Shown here one piece after another: positions 35,738-48,562 of a stretch of 64,000 nt of DNA. Source of the stretch: Isoetes taiwanensis (lineage: Eukaryota > Streptophyta > Lycopodiopsida > Isoetales > Isoetaceae). The position numbers and the translations under genes were made by a program. Each line of letters starts with the position of its first letter. Positions within the stretch are counted from its first letter, which is position 1. The stretch is taken from contig JAJEKV010000028.1 of assembly GCA_021234155.1 (NCBI GenBank), positions 8,942,134 through 9,006,133 of the forward strand, given 5' to 3'. Below the pieces are notes generated by a model. The model was not told where the DNA came from and searched no databases. It saw nothing but the letters and a program-made list of their open reading frames with translations.

Positions 35738-35847
35738 GAAGAAGAAGAAGAAGAAGAAGAAGAAGAAGAAGAAGAAGAAGAAGAAGAAGAAGAAGAAGAA
35801 GAAGAAGAAGAAGAAGAAGAAGAAGAAGAAGAAGAAGAAGAAGAAGA
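35738..35847 (+). repeat. (GAA)n microsatellite, about 36 units
   Basis: A nearly pure GAA tract preceded by GGAACAT. Compare 38556-38643. The purine-strand bias could support triplex DNA. Confidence 0.97.
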
Positions 35848-38555
35848 GAATATTCTCTTCAAGTCTTCATATCTTCAAATTTTGAGAACTTGCTTTTATT
35901 TGTGCTGATACTGCAAGTTATGGTGCCTAGGTTTGATGCAGAACATCAAAATGGATTGAATGCCTTTTGTAGATGGATCATACAATACAGCTGGTTATGT
36001 TGTAAAGGTTTGACAGATGCACTTGGCCCTAGTGCCTTTAAATTTGCAAAGCTCCTTTGGATGGGTGAGAACATGTACGAAGAAGAAGAATATACTCATA
36101 GATTCTTCTAATATCTTCTATATATTGCAAAATAATTCTAATGGAAGTAAGTTTTTGATACCAATGGTTAACATGAATAAATGACTATGGCAAAAATGCT
36201 ATATGGTTAGGGGAATCTCACTAACTATTATATTTCTCTTTGGAATATAATTTTATGGGAGACTGATGAAAATTATTCCCTAAGGTGCAACATTATGGCA
36301 AGCTATGATGCCCAGGTTGGGGGTGTCTAGAGGTTCAAACCTTGCATATAAGAACATATGGGTGCACTACCAAATAGAACATTTTAATTTGTGTGGTGGA
36401 AGCACCATGCTAAAATGCAAAAATATATGTACACATGACGTTTAAAATTACTTGATGGTCTTTGAATTGTTAAATGATTGCATGATATTAAGTGATAAAT
36501 AACTATATGTAAAAGGCATAAATACCAGGTGATTGAATATTCTTTGGTGTACACATGACACATTAGATGATGATTTTCATGAAATTGTACCATGTTCACT
36601 TTTTTGGCTTTAATGGCCCAATAGAAGTTTTTATTGAGGATAAGACATTCGATTGGTAACCTCATTGATGTGAAAATCGTGTGGAAGATCTAAAAGCAAA
36701 AAAGCTAAGACCTAAAAGCAAGAGTGTTAATGACTCTTGGGAAATATTTTTCATGTACGTGTTAATAAGGTTTTGTTACCTAACATATTTATGGTTATTT
36801 GACGGCTAGGGCTTGGAAAATTTGCCTCCTCTTACAGTCATTTGCATAGCGGCTGAGCGCTTTTGATTTTTCAAGGCATTGCTATATTATTGCTTGAAAA
36901 AATTGGTAGATTAAAGGGCATGGATAAATCGGGATGCCTATATTATAAGGCTCAAATCTTTCCGGGATTGTTTGTCTTAACGACTTCTTCAAATTCGTTG
37001 TGAAGTCTGCTTAAAATGCCGCTCTTGATGCTTCCTGGCGCACATCTGAATCCTGGATAAACCAAGTAAGCATATATGTTACTCGCAGTTTATAAAGTCT
37101 TGTAAGAATCGGATATCTGTGCAGGGGAAAACACGAAAATATAGCAAGCAAATCTGCTCTGATAGATGCCTGATGTTTGTAAACTAGTGGGGCAAAAAGT
37201 GCTGAGCTCATATGATCTTGAACTGGAAATAGTGTTGCAAATATCCAGAGGACATATTCTTAAGGAAACTGCTGGATTATATTGTCTCAATCCCTTTCTG
37301 AATCTCTGATAAGAAAATCGTATGTACAGGAGATCCATTGACTTCTTGGGCTTAACAAGCAAACTCTGTTACAAAAGTGCTAGAAGTGCTGATGCCATGA
37401 TCGTTGAAGATGGCAGTGCAAAAACATGTAGGCATCATTGGCGACAACATAATATCAAAACAATCGAAGCTCTCTAAATCAGGTTTGGGTTGAGCTTTGT
37501 TTTATGTTGGCTCTAAAACATTTCTATGGTTTGTAAGTTTGGAAAAAGTAGCTATCTTGAGAATATTTGATAGTTATATTTGAGAATTTATATGCTCAAG
37601 AGTCTATGTTTGAGAATCTGTTCGTTCAAGAATCTATATGGAGTCCTATATCATGTGGTATAAATCTTAAGGTTGACATTGATACGAACTGGAAGACGTA
37701 ATTGGATTTAATGCAAGAACAGTATCTGAGAAAATGAGGAAGTTTAAAATGTCAAATTGAGAAAGTTTAAGATGTTAAAATTTTATACTTAAAGCTGTGA
37801 GGAAATTATCATGATGTAGAACATGTTCTCAACATGACCATGACCAGCTAGATTTGGGGCTAAGAAATTAGTTCTCGTCTAATGGGAATGATTGGGATCA
37901 ATTAGTACTATGCTAAATATGTTAAAATGATTGAGATCAATTGAGAAATTGCAATTATAATGCTAAATATGTTACTATTCCAGTCTTTTCTAGTTAAATG
38001 TCACCTCAGGGCAAAAGGATACAATTGGTGATCAGCGATGAGCTGAGAGACCCAATGTACCTTTTGGCCCTTGCACATTTACCATTATCATTGCTAATTG
38101 TGTATTGATTGGCTGCAGGTACGGGTTCTCTCCTCTAGTTGTCTCCATTTTGCTGTTAGAGTTGGCGTTAACGCGGAAGAGGATGGAATATGCTACATCA
38201 AGATTCAAAGTTTATTTTACACTTCATATTTTCAAATTCAAAGCTTCATAGTTGTAAGATTTAAGTTTATAGTTGTGAGATTGATTACCTTATACTTTCA
38301 AATTCAAAAACATTATGTACAAATTGGATATGCTAATATGGAAACGATGATATGAATTATAGTACTCAAGATTTTTATTTTTGGATATATTTTTCAATAT
38401 AGTAAATTATATGGGCTAAGGTTTGTAGAGTGCCTGATGTGGCCTGGCCTAAAAAACCAGGGTGGATATTGGGATAAGTGATCTTGCCTTGAACAAGGTT
38501 CTTTTAATGTAATTGTTTGCATAACTGTGACTGTAGTCTTGGCAAGAATATGTAC
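35848..38555. other. Gene-poor spacer
   Basis: No recognised gene. At 36069-36091 the phrase GAGAACATGTACGAAGAAGAAGAA resembles the edge of the later GAA tract. AT-rich elsewhere. Confidence 0.45.
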
Positions 38556-38643
38556 GAAGAAGAAGAAGAAGAAGAAGAAGAAGAAGAAGAAGAAGAAGAA
38601 GAAGAAGAAGAAGAAGAAGAAGAAGAAGAAGAAGAAGAAGAGG
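38556..38643 (+). repeat. (GAA)n microsatellite, about 29 units
   Basis: Nearly pure GAA, preceded by GAATATGTAC. Poly-Glu and poly-Leu reading frames across it are artefacts of the repeat. Confidence 0.97.
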
Positions 38644-39226
38644 AGATTTTAACGTCACGCCACAAGGCAGCGTCCTATCCATTCATAGCTTTGATAGAAT
38701 ATAAAATAGAGATTAACCATACATCTATTCATACAAGGGTTAATCCTAGCTATCTTCTAAGCATACAAGGATTAATCCTATGACTATCAAGGAACCCAAG
38801 CTATCTACGTACTAACCAGAATTATAGCTAGATCCACACTTTCTCTGGTTCTACTCCATCCTTCTGGCTGGAACGGGGTTGAACAACAGCTCTCCTCCAC
38901 CAGCCCCTCCCCAATTCAAATTGGGGCACATTGGGATGGAAGCCCTAATTTGGGTGTCCCAAATTAGCAAGCATGCCTTGCCCAATCGATTTGGGCCAGG
39001 TGGCAACTCTAGATTGGTTATTATTAACTAATTTAATATTTTAACCCCTTTTAATATTAGGTTAGCCCTAAATTTGAATTAGGGTTTAGGGTTAGGTTTC
39101 CACCTTAATAATTAATGATTAACATATCTACCCTTAGTTTATGAATAATTAATGCACCATTGATTATTCATAGTGACGTGTCATGTATTTATAGCCAAAA
39201 GGCATATAAATACGTGGAACGTCACA
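38644..39226 (-). repeat. Ty3/gypsy LTR (partial)
   Basis: On the minus strand an LTR-like sequence begins TGTGACGTTCC at 39226, directly after a purine-rich AAGGTGGGGAGAG tract. It contains a TATAAATA-like box near 39190 and runs towards the GAA tract. Its far end is not defined. Confidence 0.6.
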
Positions 39227-39430
39227 CTCTCCCCACCTTGTAAATGATGTTGTCCTCAGCATCAAGACTATTCTTGCTCTAAGCCAACACATGACATATT
39301 GGAAACAAGTCTCCCCACCTAAAAGAGGTAACACGAAATTATAAGTCACACAAAAGTTGCCATGTTCAAGGTGATCAAGTTTGAAATGACGCGTAATGTG
39401 CAATTTATAACTCGGCAAAAGTTGAACGAT
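39222..39430 (-). pseudogene. 3' end of a Ty3/gypsy polyprotein
   Basis: On the minus strand the last codons read LDAEDNIIYKVGRV then stop at 39224-39222, the typical end of plant gypsy pol, running into the polypurine tract and LTR. Frames upstream are broken, with LDHLEHGNFCV-like pieces near 39380. Only this terminal fragment can be seen. Confidence 0.55.
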
Positions 39431-41287
39431 AATTAATGGAACAATGTCATGTGGAAAGGGGACATAATGATTTATGTTGTCCTCAGCATTTGGTTTAGGT
39501 GGTTAACTTACAAGGAAAATTAAATTAAGAAAGGTGGACAGATTTAGGTAGGTGATATAAAAGAGACATATGTAGATCGTACACGATCATCATGTAGGAC
39601 CGTAGTCCTGTCAAAAGTCAACACTCAAGATATAATACATAAGCAAGCACATTATTGGTCCTCGGTGGACCGTAGCCTATAGGGCCTGGCAATGCAAACA
39701 GAAAAGACATATCACAACAAGAACATACGCCCGGAGCGACCCTTAGAAGTACTATAGGTGCTAAGCTAAACGCTTTTGCCCTACAGAATTACAAGACATC
39801 AGTGTCTATAAATTAATTTATATGTTGTGGTAAGGGACCACCCCCTTTTGAAGAAGAAAAGGAAAAAAAGGGGAAGCCTATCATGCCTAAGGCTTGCCAT
39901 CCGTCTCGGCGTAAGGAATGGCAATGTTCCCATTATAGCTGTAGATGAAGGCGTCCTATCATGCCTATATGCCCATTCCCATTCCTATGATGCATCTAGC
40001 CCTATCCCTGCATGAAGACTGGCCTGCATGATCCCTGTCGGATCTACGCCCGTCGAGATATCATCTGGTGGTCGTAGCACACACACCATGTTCCTTTGAA
40101 GCTGGCGTTGATGTCATTGTTGTTGATGCATGCGTGACATTGCCGTAGGAAATCCGGGTAAGCCGCATCAAAATCCCTCTTGAGGACTGATATTGGACCC
40201 ACCTTCGGAAAGTGGTTCCACTTAGATAGGAGAGGTTATGAGTGTCCCTTGTCTGCTCGTACGTACGATCGAGAATAGCATGTGGAACTAATTCCACTTG
40301 CTTGCCCCTCATATCCAAGAGCGCCTGGAATCCATATATTACCTTAGGATCAAATGTATACTTCTCCAAAGGCTTACGTGAAAGACGTCATGGCCTTCAG
40401 ATATATACCTGCTAGATTATCTAAAAGGTTCCGCCCATCGACGTGCCAGCAGCTTGCAATACCTAAACTTATACTGAGCCGGCTAAGAGTTAATCTTCAA
40501 CCCGACGAAGTCTGCAACCTAAATCCTCAACAAAAACCTACATGTCAGTGAGCAATCTGGGGTCGAATTGCCGTAGTCATGATGATTTAGGTCTCCAGAA
40601 TGGTTGGAACTCTTTTGAAATCCATCACTATTCACTTCTCCATTTCACTATATTGATCGATACGTATCTTCCATTACTACACTAGTCATTCATGTTATAC
40701 TCTTAGAGATGTACATTACACTAACACTATATCATAATATACTCAATTTAGAAATCATTCTTTACTCACACACATTTAACTGATTATATATTATACACAT
40801 GCATAGACAAAGACAACATCTATTTTCGCCTTTAATATAAGACACACTTATAATTCTAAAACTATATAGTACAAATTCATTGTAATAATATTAACTTCTT
40901 TTCATATCTCTATTACACGATCCATTGACTTTGCAATTTATTTTATTACACGCTGCCCTGAGTTTTATTTACTATCAAATGCTTTTCTTGTTTCTTACTC
41001 TCTCTGTTTTTTTCTTTTTTTCTTTTTTCTTTTTTTTTGACAAGTCATATATTGGTAACCTCATGTAATAGCCATATATATTCGACTATATCTCTCGTTG
41101 CTATATGTATACTTTAATTTTAAGTACACACACACGTGCTTCCTCATTTATCATTCATAATCTTTTTATAATCATAATGTAACTCTTCTTATTCCTCTAT
41201 TATATTTATCACTGCATTCACGCTACATTTTATTATATCAATATTTTCTTTTCACTATGTTTTTAAATACCTTTCTCCTTTTGATTA
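39431..41287. other. Gypsy-derived or unassigned DNA, then AT-rich flank
   Basis: 39431-40550 is moderately GC-rich with a 102-codon minus ORF (40061-40369) of unknown identity, perhaps eroded gypsy interior. 40560-41287 is pyrimidine- and AT-rich (CTATTATA, ACACAC words) without genes, and similar texture continues at 46225-46490 on the other side of Helitron 3. Confidence 0.4.
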
Positions 41288-43311
41288 TCTTCTTTATTAA
41301 AATAGGATGGCTTTGATTTTCGAGCCGGAACGCCGCATGTGCAGACGCATGCGGTGTTCCCTTCTGCCACTTGTGGGTCGCAAATGCGAATTTTGAATCC
41401 CGCTGCCCCACATCTTTCAATGCTACCATCTCTCCATGTCTCTGCATTCGTATTCGAATTTCTGAAGCTCAAGGTTTTTGGTAGCTTAGGTGCTTCAGGA
41501 TTTGGGCATTTCAGAATTGCTCACTCTCTCTGTGTGCCACAAATTCTTGAGATGGGCCCTGTTGTGTCGGATTTTGCATTTCGTTTATAAGGTGAGCCTA
41601 TTCTGCTCTTTTGTTTCTCTTTGTTTATGGGATCTACCCTAAACTTGCAGAACCCGTTCATTTAACAACTTGAGCACGTTCGCCTTCTACTGAGAACAAG
41701 AACATCATAGTTGTAAGTATTTCTTGCCATTTGTTTTAAAAAATGCATCTAAATTCTAAGAGTTTTCGTGGTCATGGAATGCAGATTCATCACTCCCTTT
41801 GTTGGCATTCTTCTACAAATAGGAGCAATATGGAATGCGGACTCACCACTCTTTCTGTTGGCATTCTTCTATAAATAGGGGCAATTGGCCTTAGGTATTG
41901 CGTTTATGCAATGTGATTTATCCCTTTCTTTTTTCCCAGGATTCGGAGGTCCAGGCCAATGTATGTTCTGAGAAGCTTGGCTTTACCATAATGGTGCCAT
42001 GTTTTTGCAGGCACTATTATTTTGTTTGCGCTGTCTGAAACTTTGCCTTCTTCTCAAAACCATTGCACTGGCTTAGGTAAGTCTATCATACATGGAAGAT
42101 TTAGAATCATTTGTAATGTAATTCCCCCTTCTCCCAGGGTTTTGTTGTGCAGGCTCTGTAGACTATGAGTTTTAGATGGTCCCATTGGAGACCCCTTTAA
42201 TTACGGCCCATGTGAGAGCTAACAAGTGTTCTGCCGCAGGGCAGTTATGAATACCTGATCGGAAATGGATCCTTAAGAGAACCCACATCGAAAATTATCT
42301 TCCATCCTGATTCTTAACTTTATATCACAAGGGTACGTTATTTTAGCATTCATTTACAAAGGCAAAATTATGAAGCTAAATTCTGAGTCTTGCAGGCAAG
42401 AGTTAGTTCTTCAAAAAATCTTTGACAGGGAAAGGACCCTTAGTGTGACCAAGGGATGCACCATTTTTAGTTTGCAATCCTGAACTCGATACACATAATA
42501 TGGACGTAGGGTTTTCGTTTAAGAAGGATTCAGGGATAAGGTATACCATCTTCAGCAGCCCTGCTACTAATTTTGGACCAAAATTAAGAAGTAAGATATG
42601 TCATCTCTATCAGACCTGTTACTTTTTCTTGATTAAAACTCTGCTCCAGCTATTTTCTGACTACCAGTGATCATAAGATTAGAACCCATTCCTTGGTATG
42701 CCTTGGCTTGCCATTTTTGTAGGCCCGCCCTAGCTCAGCTCATGTGAGGATCTCCTTCAGGTGGAAGGACCAAGCAGCAGCCCAGCTAGCCAAGAGTACC
42801 TGACGTCGGCAGCAACAAGAACAGCGGATCGGATTCATCGCAAACTCCAGTTTCGGATTTCCCAGCATAAGCTCTCGGCAGCCTCCAGCCAGCTCGGACA
42901 CAGCCTTTGGTTTTGAAGCACCGGGATTTGCATCAGATCGGTCTCGCTAAGAGGTCGATTATTGCAGCGGGGCAGGCTATTTGTGCATCTGCATCAAGGC
43001 AGGAGTTCGATCCAACTTTCCCAGCACTCAGACTTAAGGCTTGAGGTTCCGGTTCGGCCAGCACAATTGAATTTGCTTCTGTAGCCCAGCTCTGGTTTTG
43101 TCACCTGTCTCTTGTCTCTGCAACCTCCTATTGAAGGCCCTTGTCTCTGCAGCTCCTATCGAAGGCCCAGGTCTGCTTTGGTTGTCTTTGATTGATTTTT
43201 CTGCTCAACTATATTGCTCTCTATTCTCCTATCTGTTTCTGCTTGCCTTGGCCTGTTCCTATTTCAAATTCGTTACCCAATTCAGGTCCTGTCTGCTACA
43301 GTGTCAAAAAA

Positions 43312-44216
43312 TGACCCATACGATCAAGCGCATGGCCAGCACCCGCAAAGCAAAGAATCTCATTAAGGTGCCCATGCCATCCTCTGATAAGCCTTATGAC
43401 CCCACAATTGAACCCTACCTTCAGGCAGCCCCTTGTTTTGGGCCCCAGCGTCCTGTCCTCATGCAATCAGCTTCTACTCCATCTTCAGTTGCAGCCTTGG
43501 ACAGAATTGCTGCTCGGATTCATTGCTTGCCCCCAGAACTGTTGATTAGGCTCCGCATGCTCCAATCTACCGTTACTTTTACTTTTACAGGGGATATCCG
43601 CTCGATTACCTTTAGATAGGCGGGTAGAGCTCTTAGAAATACCACATAGTCGGGTGAGAGCGCACCAAGACAAAGATAGCAATGTTCCATCGCGCTTTGT
43701 CCATGTGCATGCCATGCCCCAAGAGGATGATACAGTATCTAGGTCCACACAGCCGCCACCGGAGGATTGTTTGCCCATCGTACTGAGAGGTCCCGTGATT
43801 CAGAGCCCGGTCAAGCCCGAGCAAGCCACGAGCATACATGACCCCTCGAGCCTGATTGTAGGTCTTGAAGAGGTGAGTGACACTCTTGCTACAGCTGAGG
43901 TAGACCGGTTTTTCACTGAAGTGATGCACATACGTGCAGAGGGCATTCTTCAAAGACATCGAAGTTGGAGCAAAGACAACCCGATCGCCCCCGACACCTA
44001 CTAGTTCGTTTTCGAGATGCCTTGTCCAGACTGCACTTGAAAGGAACCGCCTTCTCCGTCCAGGAAGACCTCACCCCCGCACAGCTCTGCAGACGAAAGG
44101 AAGAATTATGTCGGGTTCGTGAGGCTCGCCTACAACGGAAGTGGGCCGTATACAGAGGGGGCCAGGCTATCATCCGAGATCGTTGGCCACTTGATCCGTG
44201 GGCAATTTCTGTGTAG
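43312..44216 (+). pseudogene. LINE ORF1 remnant
   Basis: Coding is spread over three frames. 43312-43619 holds a Pro-rich start and LPPELLIRLR, 43654-44004 continues, and 43965-44216 gives the C-terminal RNA-binding part of an L1-type ORF1p: PRHLLVRFRDALSRLHLKG, EDLTPAQLCRRKEEL, REARLQRKWAVYRGGQAIIRD. The last block is the conserved L1 ORF1 C-terminal domain pattern. No reverse transcriptase follows. ORF1 runs directly into the 3' tail, so ORF2 is deleted or this is a non-autonomous derivative. Confidence 0.6.
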
Positions 44217-44480
44217 CCATGTGCTTTGCGGTTCCATTTTAGTTTCGGTTTTGGTTTGGCTTTCAGCTTCTCCTTTTATTGTCTATATTGTTGTTTGACC
44301 TGGGGCATAGCCCCCGAGTTCTGCTTGGGCTTATGCCCGCTGCTTTTGTTCTCAGTATGGTGATTTGTTAGGGGGCTCAGCCCCCGAGTTCTGTTGGGGC
44401 TCATGCCCTCTTCTTATGTTCTGGTCCCATAACCCGATTGGGTTCCGTGGACGTTAAAAATTTCTTTCTTTCTTACAGGT
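44217..44480 (+). repeat. LINE 3' UTR and (TTTC)n tail
   Basis: It contains two copies of a CAGCCCCCGAGTTCTG / CATGCCC unit (about 44308 and 44378). It then has GGTCCCATAACCCGATTGG, GTTCCGTGGACGTTAAAAA and a TTTC repeat. The end matches that of the LINE at 62975-63906. Confidence 0.7.
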
Positions 44481-46195
44481 ACATGATATTCCATCATATT
44501 TTTTTGTTTGGTTGTTCAATCCTTTATTCAGTTATCTCCTTGCAGGTCAAGAAATAGGGGTGACATAGACCTTGATACATAAGGCAATAGAAACAAAAAT
44601 ATCAAGAACTCCGTATATCATCTTCAAATGCTTTGAAGTGTCAAGTCAGATCTTTCTTTCTCAACTTTGCAATAGTATTGCCTTGCAATTTCAGAAAGAA
44701 GAAAATTCATAGCTGAGTTTCATTGTTTTGGCTTAGGTCTGTTGTACATAAAAATTATGGTATATGGAAAATCGTTCAATTGCAAGCAGACAACACTGAA
44801 CTGCTTTGTTCTTTCAAGTATATGCTTGCAGTGGTGAGCTAATCATAGTAATCTCCTGTACTCTTCTGATATTGACTGTTCTTATCCGGATTGTTGCTTA
44901 CAATAAACTAAAAAAAATCGTTTGAAGGTTGGAACCTACTATGTTTCATATTAAAAATGTATCAGAGATCACAAATGTTAATAGCAGTCACGAATGTAAA
45001 ACCTTAGATGCACTTTCTTTATGGTGATATCTCCTATGCTATGCAAATCATCTATTCTTACTTGCTTGTTACAAGAAGCTAAACCGTGCTACTTCTTGCA
45101 TGCACATCGTCATATTCCATGTACAAGCACCTTTTCTAGAAATACAATTAATAAGTGAAATACTTCATTAGAAAGGCAATTGCTCCCTAAAGATGATGTT
45201 TAACTTCTAACTTTAATTACCAGAACTTGCCACAAGGTATTCATGCTTGCCACACGTTTTTATGTAGTCTACCAGAATCTCAAGGGTAGTTTGAAAAATA
45301 GTTTGAGAATTTAAAAAATAGGTAAATGCTTCTTAGGCACTAACATTTGAAAATATGCAATTAGACATTGGCTATAGATTCTCGAGTTTTGTCTCAAAGT
45401 GAGGACCCTATAGGATGTGAATGCAATCACCCTTTATAAATACTAGCAATAAGGTTTCTATTTCAACTTAACGTGTAAAAAATCGGGCACCCGTTTACTT
45501 TCTTTTTTTCTTCTTTCATGTCCATATTTTTTGCCCATCACGCCTATGCAAATGCAATTTCTCTCTAAAGGTGCCTATTAACTTCAATTATCCCCAAGAC
45601 AATAGGGAGGTTATTTAGAACCTTATGTGTCCACTTATGTGTCCAGCATTGCTTTTGGAAAACATATGACATGTGGATTTAGTTCTAGAAGCCTCATCAG
45701 TCTAGAAGTTCATGAGAGCCATTATGATACTTCATTGCAGGGCACAATTGCAACCTGCACTATAATAGAATTCCCGACCCAATATAGTTAAATAGCTTGC
45801 TCTTCTTCATTTGTCGTTTGCCCTTTGTTGTTGATCCATCTTAACACACGAGCACAAACATTACCTTTTTTAATAGGAAAATCAACTTTTATGGAGGGGA
45901 GCCATGGAAATCCAAAATAGGGCAACACTATTTCTTCTCCTCCTTCCAGCACCAGTAACATGGAAGACAAAAAAATCAGTTAACAACTACATGAGCTAAT
46001 TATTGCAAAATAGCTTTAAAAGACAAAAAGCATTAGCACACACTAGCCATAATATAACACACATAAAGCTCTAGCTATGAGACACAAAAGGCACACAAAA
46101 GGCCATCAAATGCACACAAAACGCAATTCATACACTAGCATAACATACAAAAGTCAGTTAATGCCTGGCTAGCCATAAAGACAAAAGGCATTTAT
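44481..46195. other. Helitron 3 3' part, no clear gene
   Basis: AT-rich, no recognised coding. The last 250 bases have a G-poor, CACAAAA-rich texture like the same position in Helitron 2. Confidence 0.4.
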
Positions 46196-46224
46196 GCCCG
46201 GCATCGCCGGGCACACGTTTCTAG

Positions 46225-48087
46225 TCTTTAATATTTCCACACTCACACTCTCTATCGTAACCATACGTTATATCCACAACTGTACAGATTTTAAGTCATT
46301 ATTTATGTCTATTCTCATTTACATACACTGATCACACATATAGACACTCCTATATTTACATTTTATACTACTCCTCTTCAACGTACTCCTCCGTTTGTCC
46401 TCACTGTTAGAATCCTATATATCGTGTGCTTTATATATGAAATTCATTCCATATTTATTCCTTTTTACTTACTTATATCTCACACATACACTTTAATTGG
46501 CACGGTTAAGCCGATGCCGCCGGGGATGAGTTGTGCAAAAGGCTTGATGGTCGCTGTGCGCCTCTGCTATGGTTATGGGGTCTACTTGTGTCACAGAAGG
46601 GTAGTTGTAACTATGGTGCCCTCGACAAAACATCAAAAAGATGCCTCATCCCTTCTAATCCTCTTATATAATGATGGTGGTGCAGGTCCTGGGTAACATG
46701 CTTCCTGCTTCCTGCACAAAGAGTGTCTTCCAACAGATTCTCCCCGAGTTAGAATGTAAAAGAGGATGGACAAGGCATATGTTGGAAGGATAGCATCGAA
46801 AAATGCATCTCCTTATGGAAGGACATATGTAAGAACCAAGAAGATAGCTTGTTTGCAAAGCAGTACACGGCAAGTGTTGAGTATTGGAACCAGCTGCTTG
46901 TCTCATTAAAAGATTTTACTCGTGGAATTCCTTGAAAGGATGCATTTTCACCTCAAACAAGACAAGATCCTCCAAATCAAATTGCATTTGTTTCAGAAGT
47001 CGATGAAGCTGCCTTGGTTACACAACCTTTACCTTCTTATTTTGGCATGTCAAATGGTCGTCCCATGATGCCTCTTGAAGAGTTTGATTCTCATGTACAT
47101 GTTTTAAAGGGTATGTTTGTGTTTAGTCAGACCTGGAGATGATAACACCCCAACTTGGTTAGGATATGCAGAGGAGAATGTTGTTCTTGATCCAGAATCT
47201 AAAAATTATGGCCATATTTATATATCACGGTGGACGTCTAACTGGATTAGATAGCACAAACTGCTTAACTAAGTGTTCGCGGCGTAATCCTGCCGATCAA
47301 AGTACAAAAAATAAGATGATATTCATTATGCTTGGGATGTCAATGGCAAGAGGTGAAAAACTGTGCAAATTCCAAAATAGTGTATTCAAATGAGATGGAT
47401 AATAACACGTAGAATCTGAGGTAATCTCCCTCACAACTCATAGCAATTTCCTCCAGCTAGGGATCAAGGAGTACACCTCTTTGGCGACATCTATATATAT
47501 ATCATTAAACCTCATAGAGCAAGTAATAGAGTCGATATTTTAAAGATGATGAGGCAAGGTAGCCTTCAAGGTAGACGAGGATGGACTTCGACACATAACA
47601 AATGCCTTCAACCTCAATGTTGTAATCACACCCGAGATCTCTGATTAGATTTAGCATGCAAAAGGTGACCATGACATGGTTCGCTGCAGCGTGATGGTGG
47701 CTGAGAGGATCAGGTGAAATTTGAAAGCCCTGTAAATCCTGAGACCTGAGCTGCACACATGATGCTGCTGCTTGATCAAATGGACGATCTTTAGAAATGA
47801 ACCCTTTTATATATACCATGTAGGCTAATAAGTAACTTCATATCTACTTGCATTTGATTACGAGTGTTTTGTTTTTATTGTAGTGCCATTTTGTGAAAGA
47901 GTATTGTCAAAGGCATTTTCTAAATTCAACAATGTAATTGCCCTCGAGGCACTATGAATGAAAGAAGTTATTGCATTGCATTATTTGATCACACAACAAA
48001 GTTTTGTGGTTGTTTGCTATCATGGCTTTTTTGGCCATTAACAATATTACAGGACATCTAAGACTTCCAGGTTGGCGGAGCTGTCTA
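46225..48087. other. Unassigned region with weak coding-like fragments
   Basis: About 46740-47150 (plus) has open stretches with coding-like composition (for example PLPSYFGMSNGRPMMPLEEF), interrupted by stops. I do not recognise a family. The rest is non-coding. Confidence 0.3.
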
Positions 48088-48562
48088 CTATTCTTCTACA
48101 ATCTCGTCCGAGTCATAACCATCCTGCATGAATTGATCATATTTAATAATAACCCATAGGGCTCTGTCCATCCAAACCATAGGCAAGGGATAGCATACCT
48201 TATCTGCAACATTCGTGTTCAAAGAGAGGGTTGGCGTTGCCTCTTGGACCTGCATAGGGTGGAGTGTTATCAAATGTTCTATTAAACGAGATGTATGATG
48301 AAAGGTGCACCTGCGCCATGTCTGCTCTCCAAGCCATGAAGAAACCCTCGTCCATGCCCCGCGTTGTAGCAAGAGCCTGGGCATCTACACCTATGTCAGC
48401 CATCTCCCTAATGTGCCTGGTCTTGTCAATTGTAGGCACATCTTCATTTCCTGGCCCTGTGTTGGCTGCAGCATAGTTAATCCAAACTTGTGTGTCCATC
48501 ATCAAAGGGCGCACAAGAGGGCTGAATTGTCTTTGACTGCTGGCAAGATCCCATCTCTTCAA
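48088..48562 (-). CDS. Unknown protein, probably two or more exons
   Basis: A 120-codon frame from 48562 (with MDTQVWINYAAANTGPGNED and TRGMDEGFFMAWRADMAQ) reaches a donor-like CAG|GTGCAC near 48309. Downstream, after an acceptor-like TTGCAG near 48206, another frame reads LPMVWMDRALWVIIKYDQF and ends in an acidic DGYDSDEIVEE at 48089. The two parts look like one small protein with an acidic C-terminus. I do not recognise it. It lies just downstream of the pogo-like transposase on the same strand, so it may be an accessory transposon gene or a separate host gene. Confidence 0.4.

Larger units (their letters stand above)
41288..46224 (+). mobile_element. Probable non-autonomous Helitron 3 (4.9 kb)
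   Basis: The 3' end is clear: hairpin CCCGGCATCGCCGGG then CACACGTTT then CTAG at 46221-46224, followed by T, the same design as Helitrons 1 and 2. The best 5' end is TCTTCTTTATTAAAATAGG at 41288, preceded by A. The very similar AT-rich texture of the sequence outside both proposed ends supports it. The 5' end is less certain because there is no empty site in the window. The cargo includes a LINE ORF1 remnant with its own 3' tail (about 43312-44480). No Rep/helicase ORF was seen. Confidence 0.75.

Noticed and set aside
38449-38783. Poly-Leu and poly-Glu ORFs
   Set aside because: They are translations of the (GAA)n microsatellite, not proteins.
43485-44173. Minus-strand ORFs opposite the LINE ORF1
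   Set aside because: The plus strand carries the recognisable L1 ORF1 motif; the minus frames are shadows.
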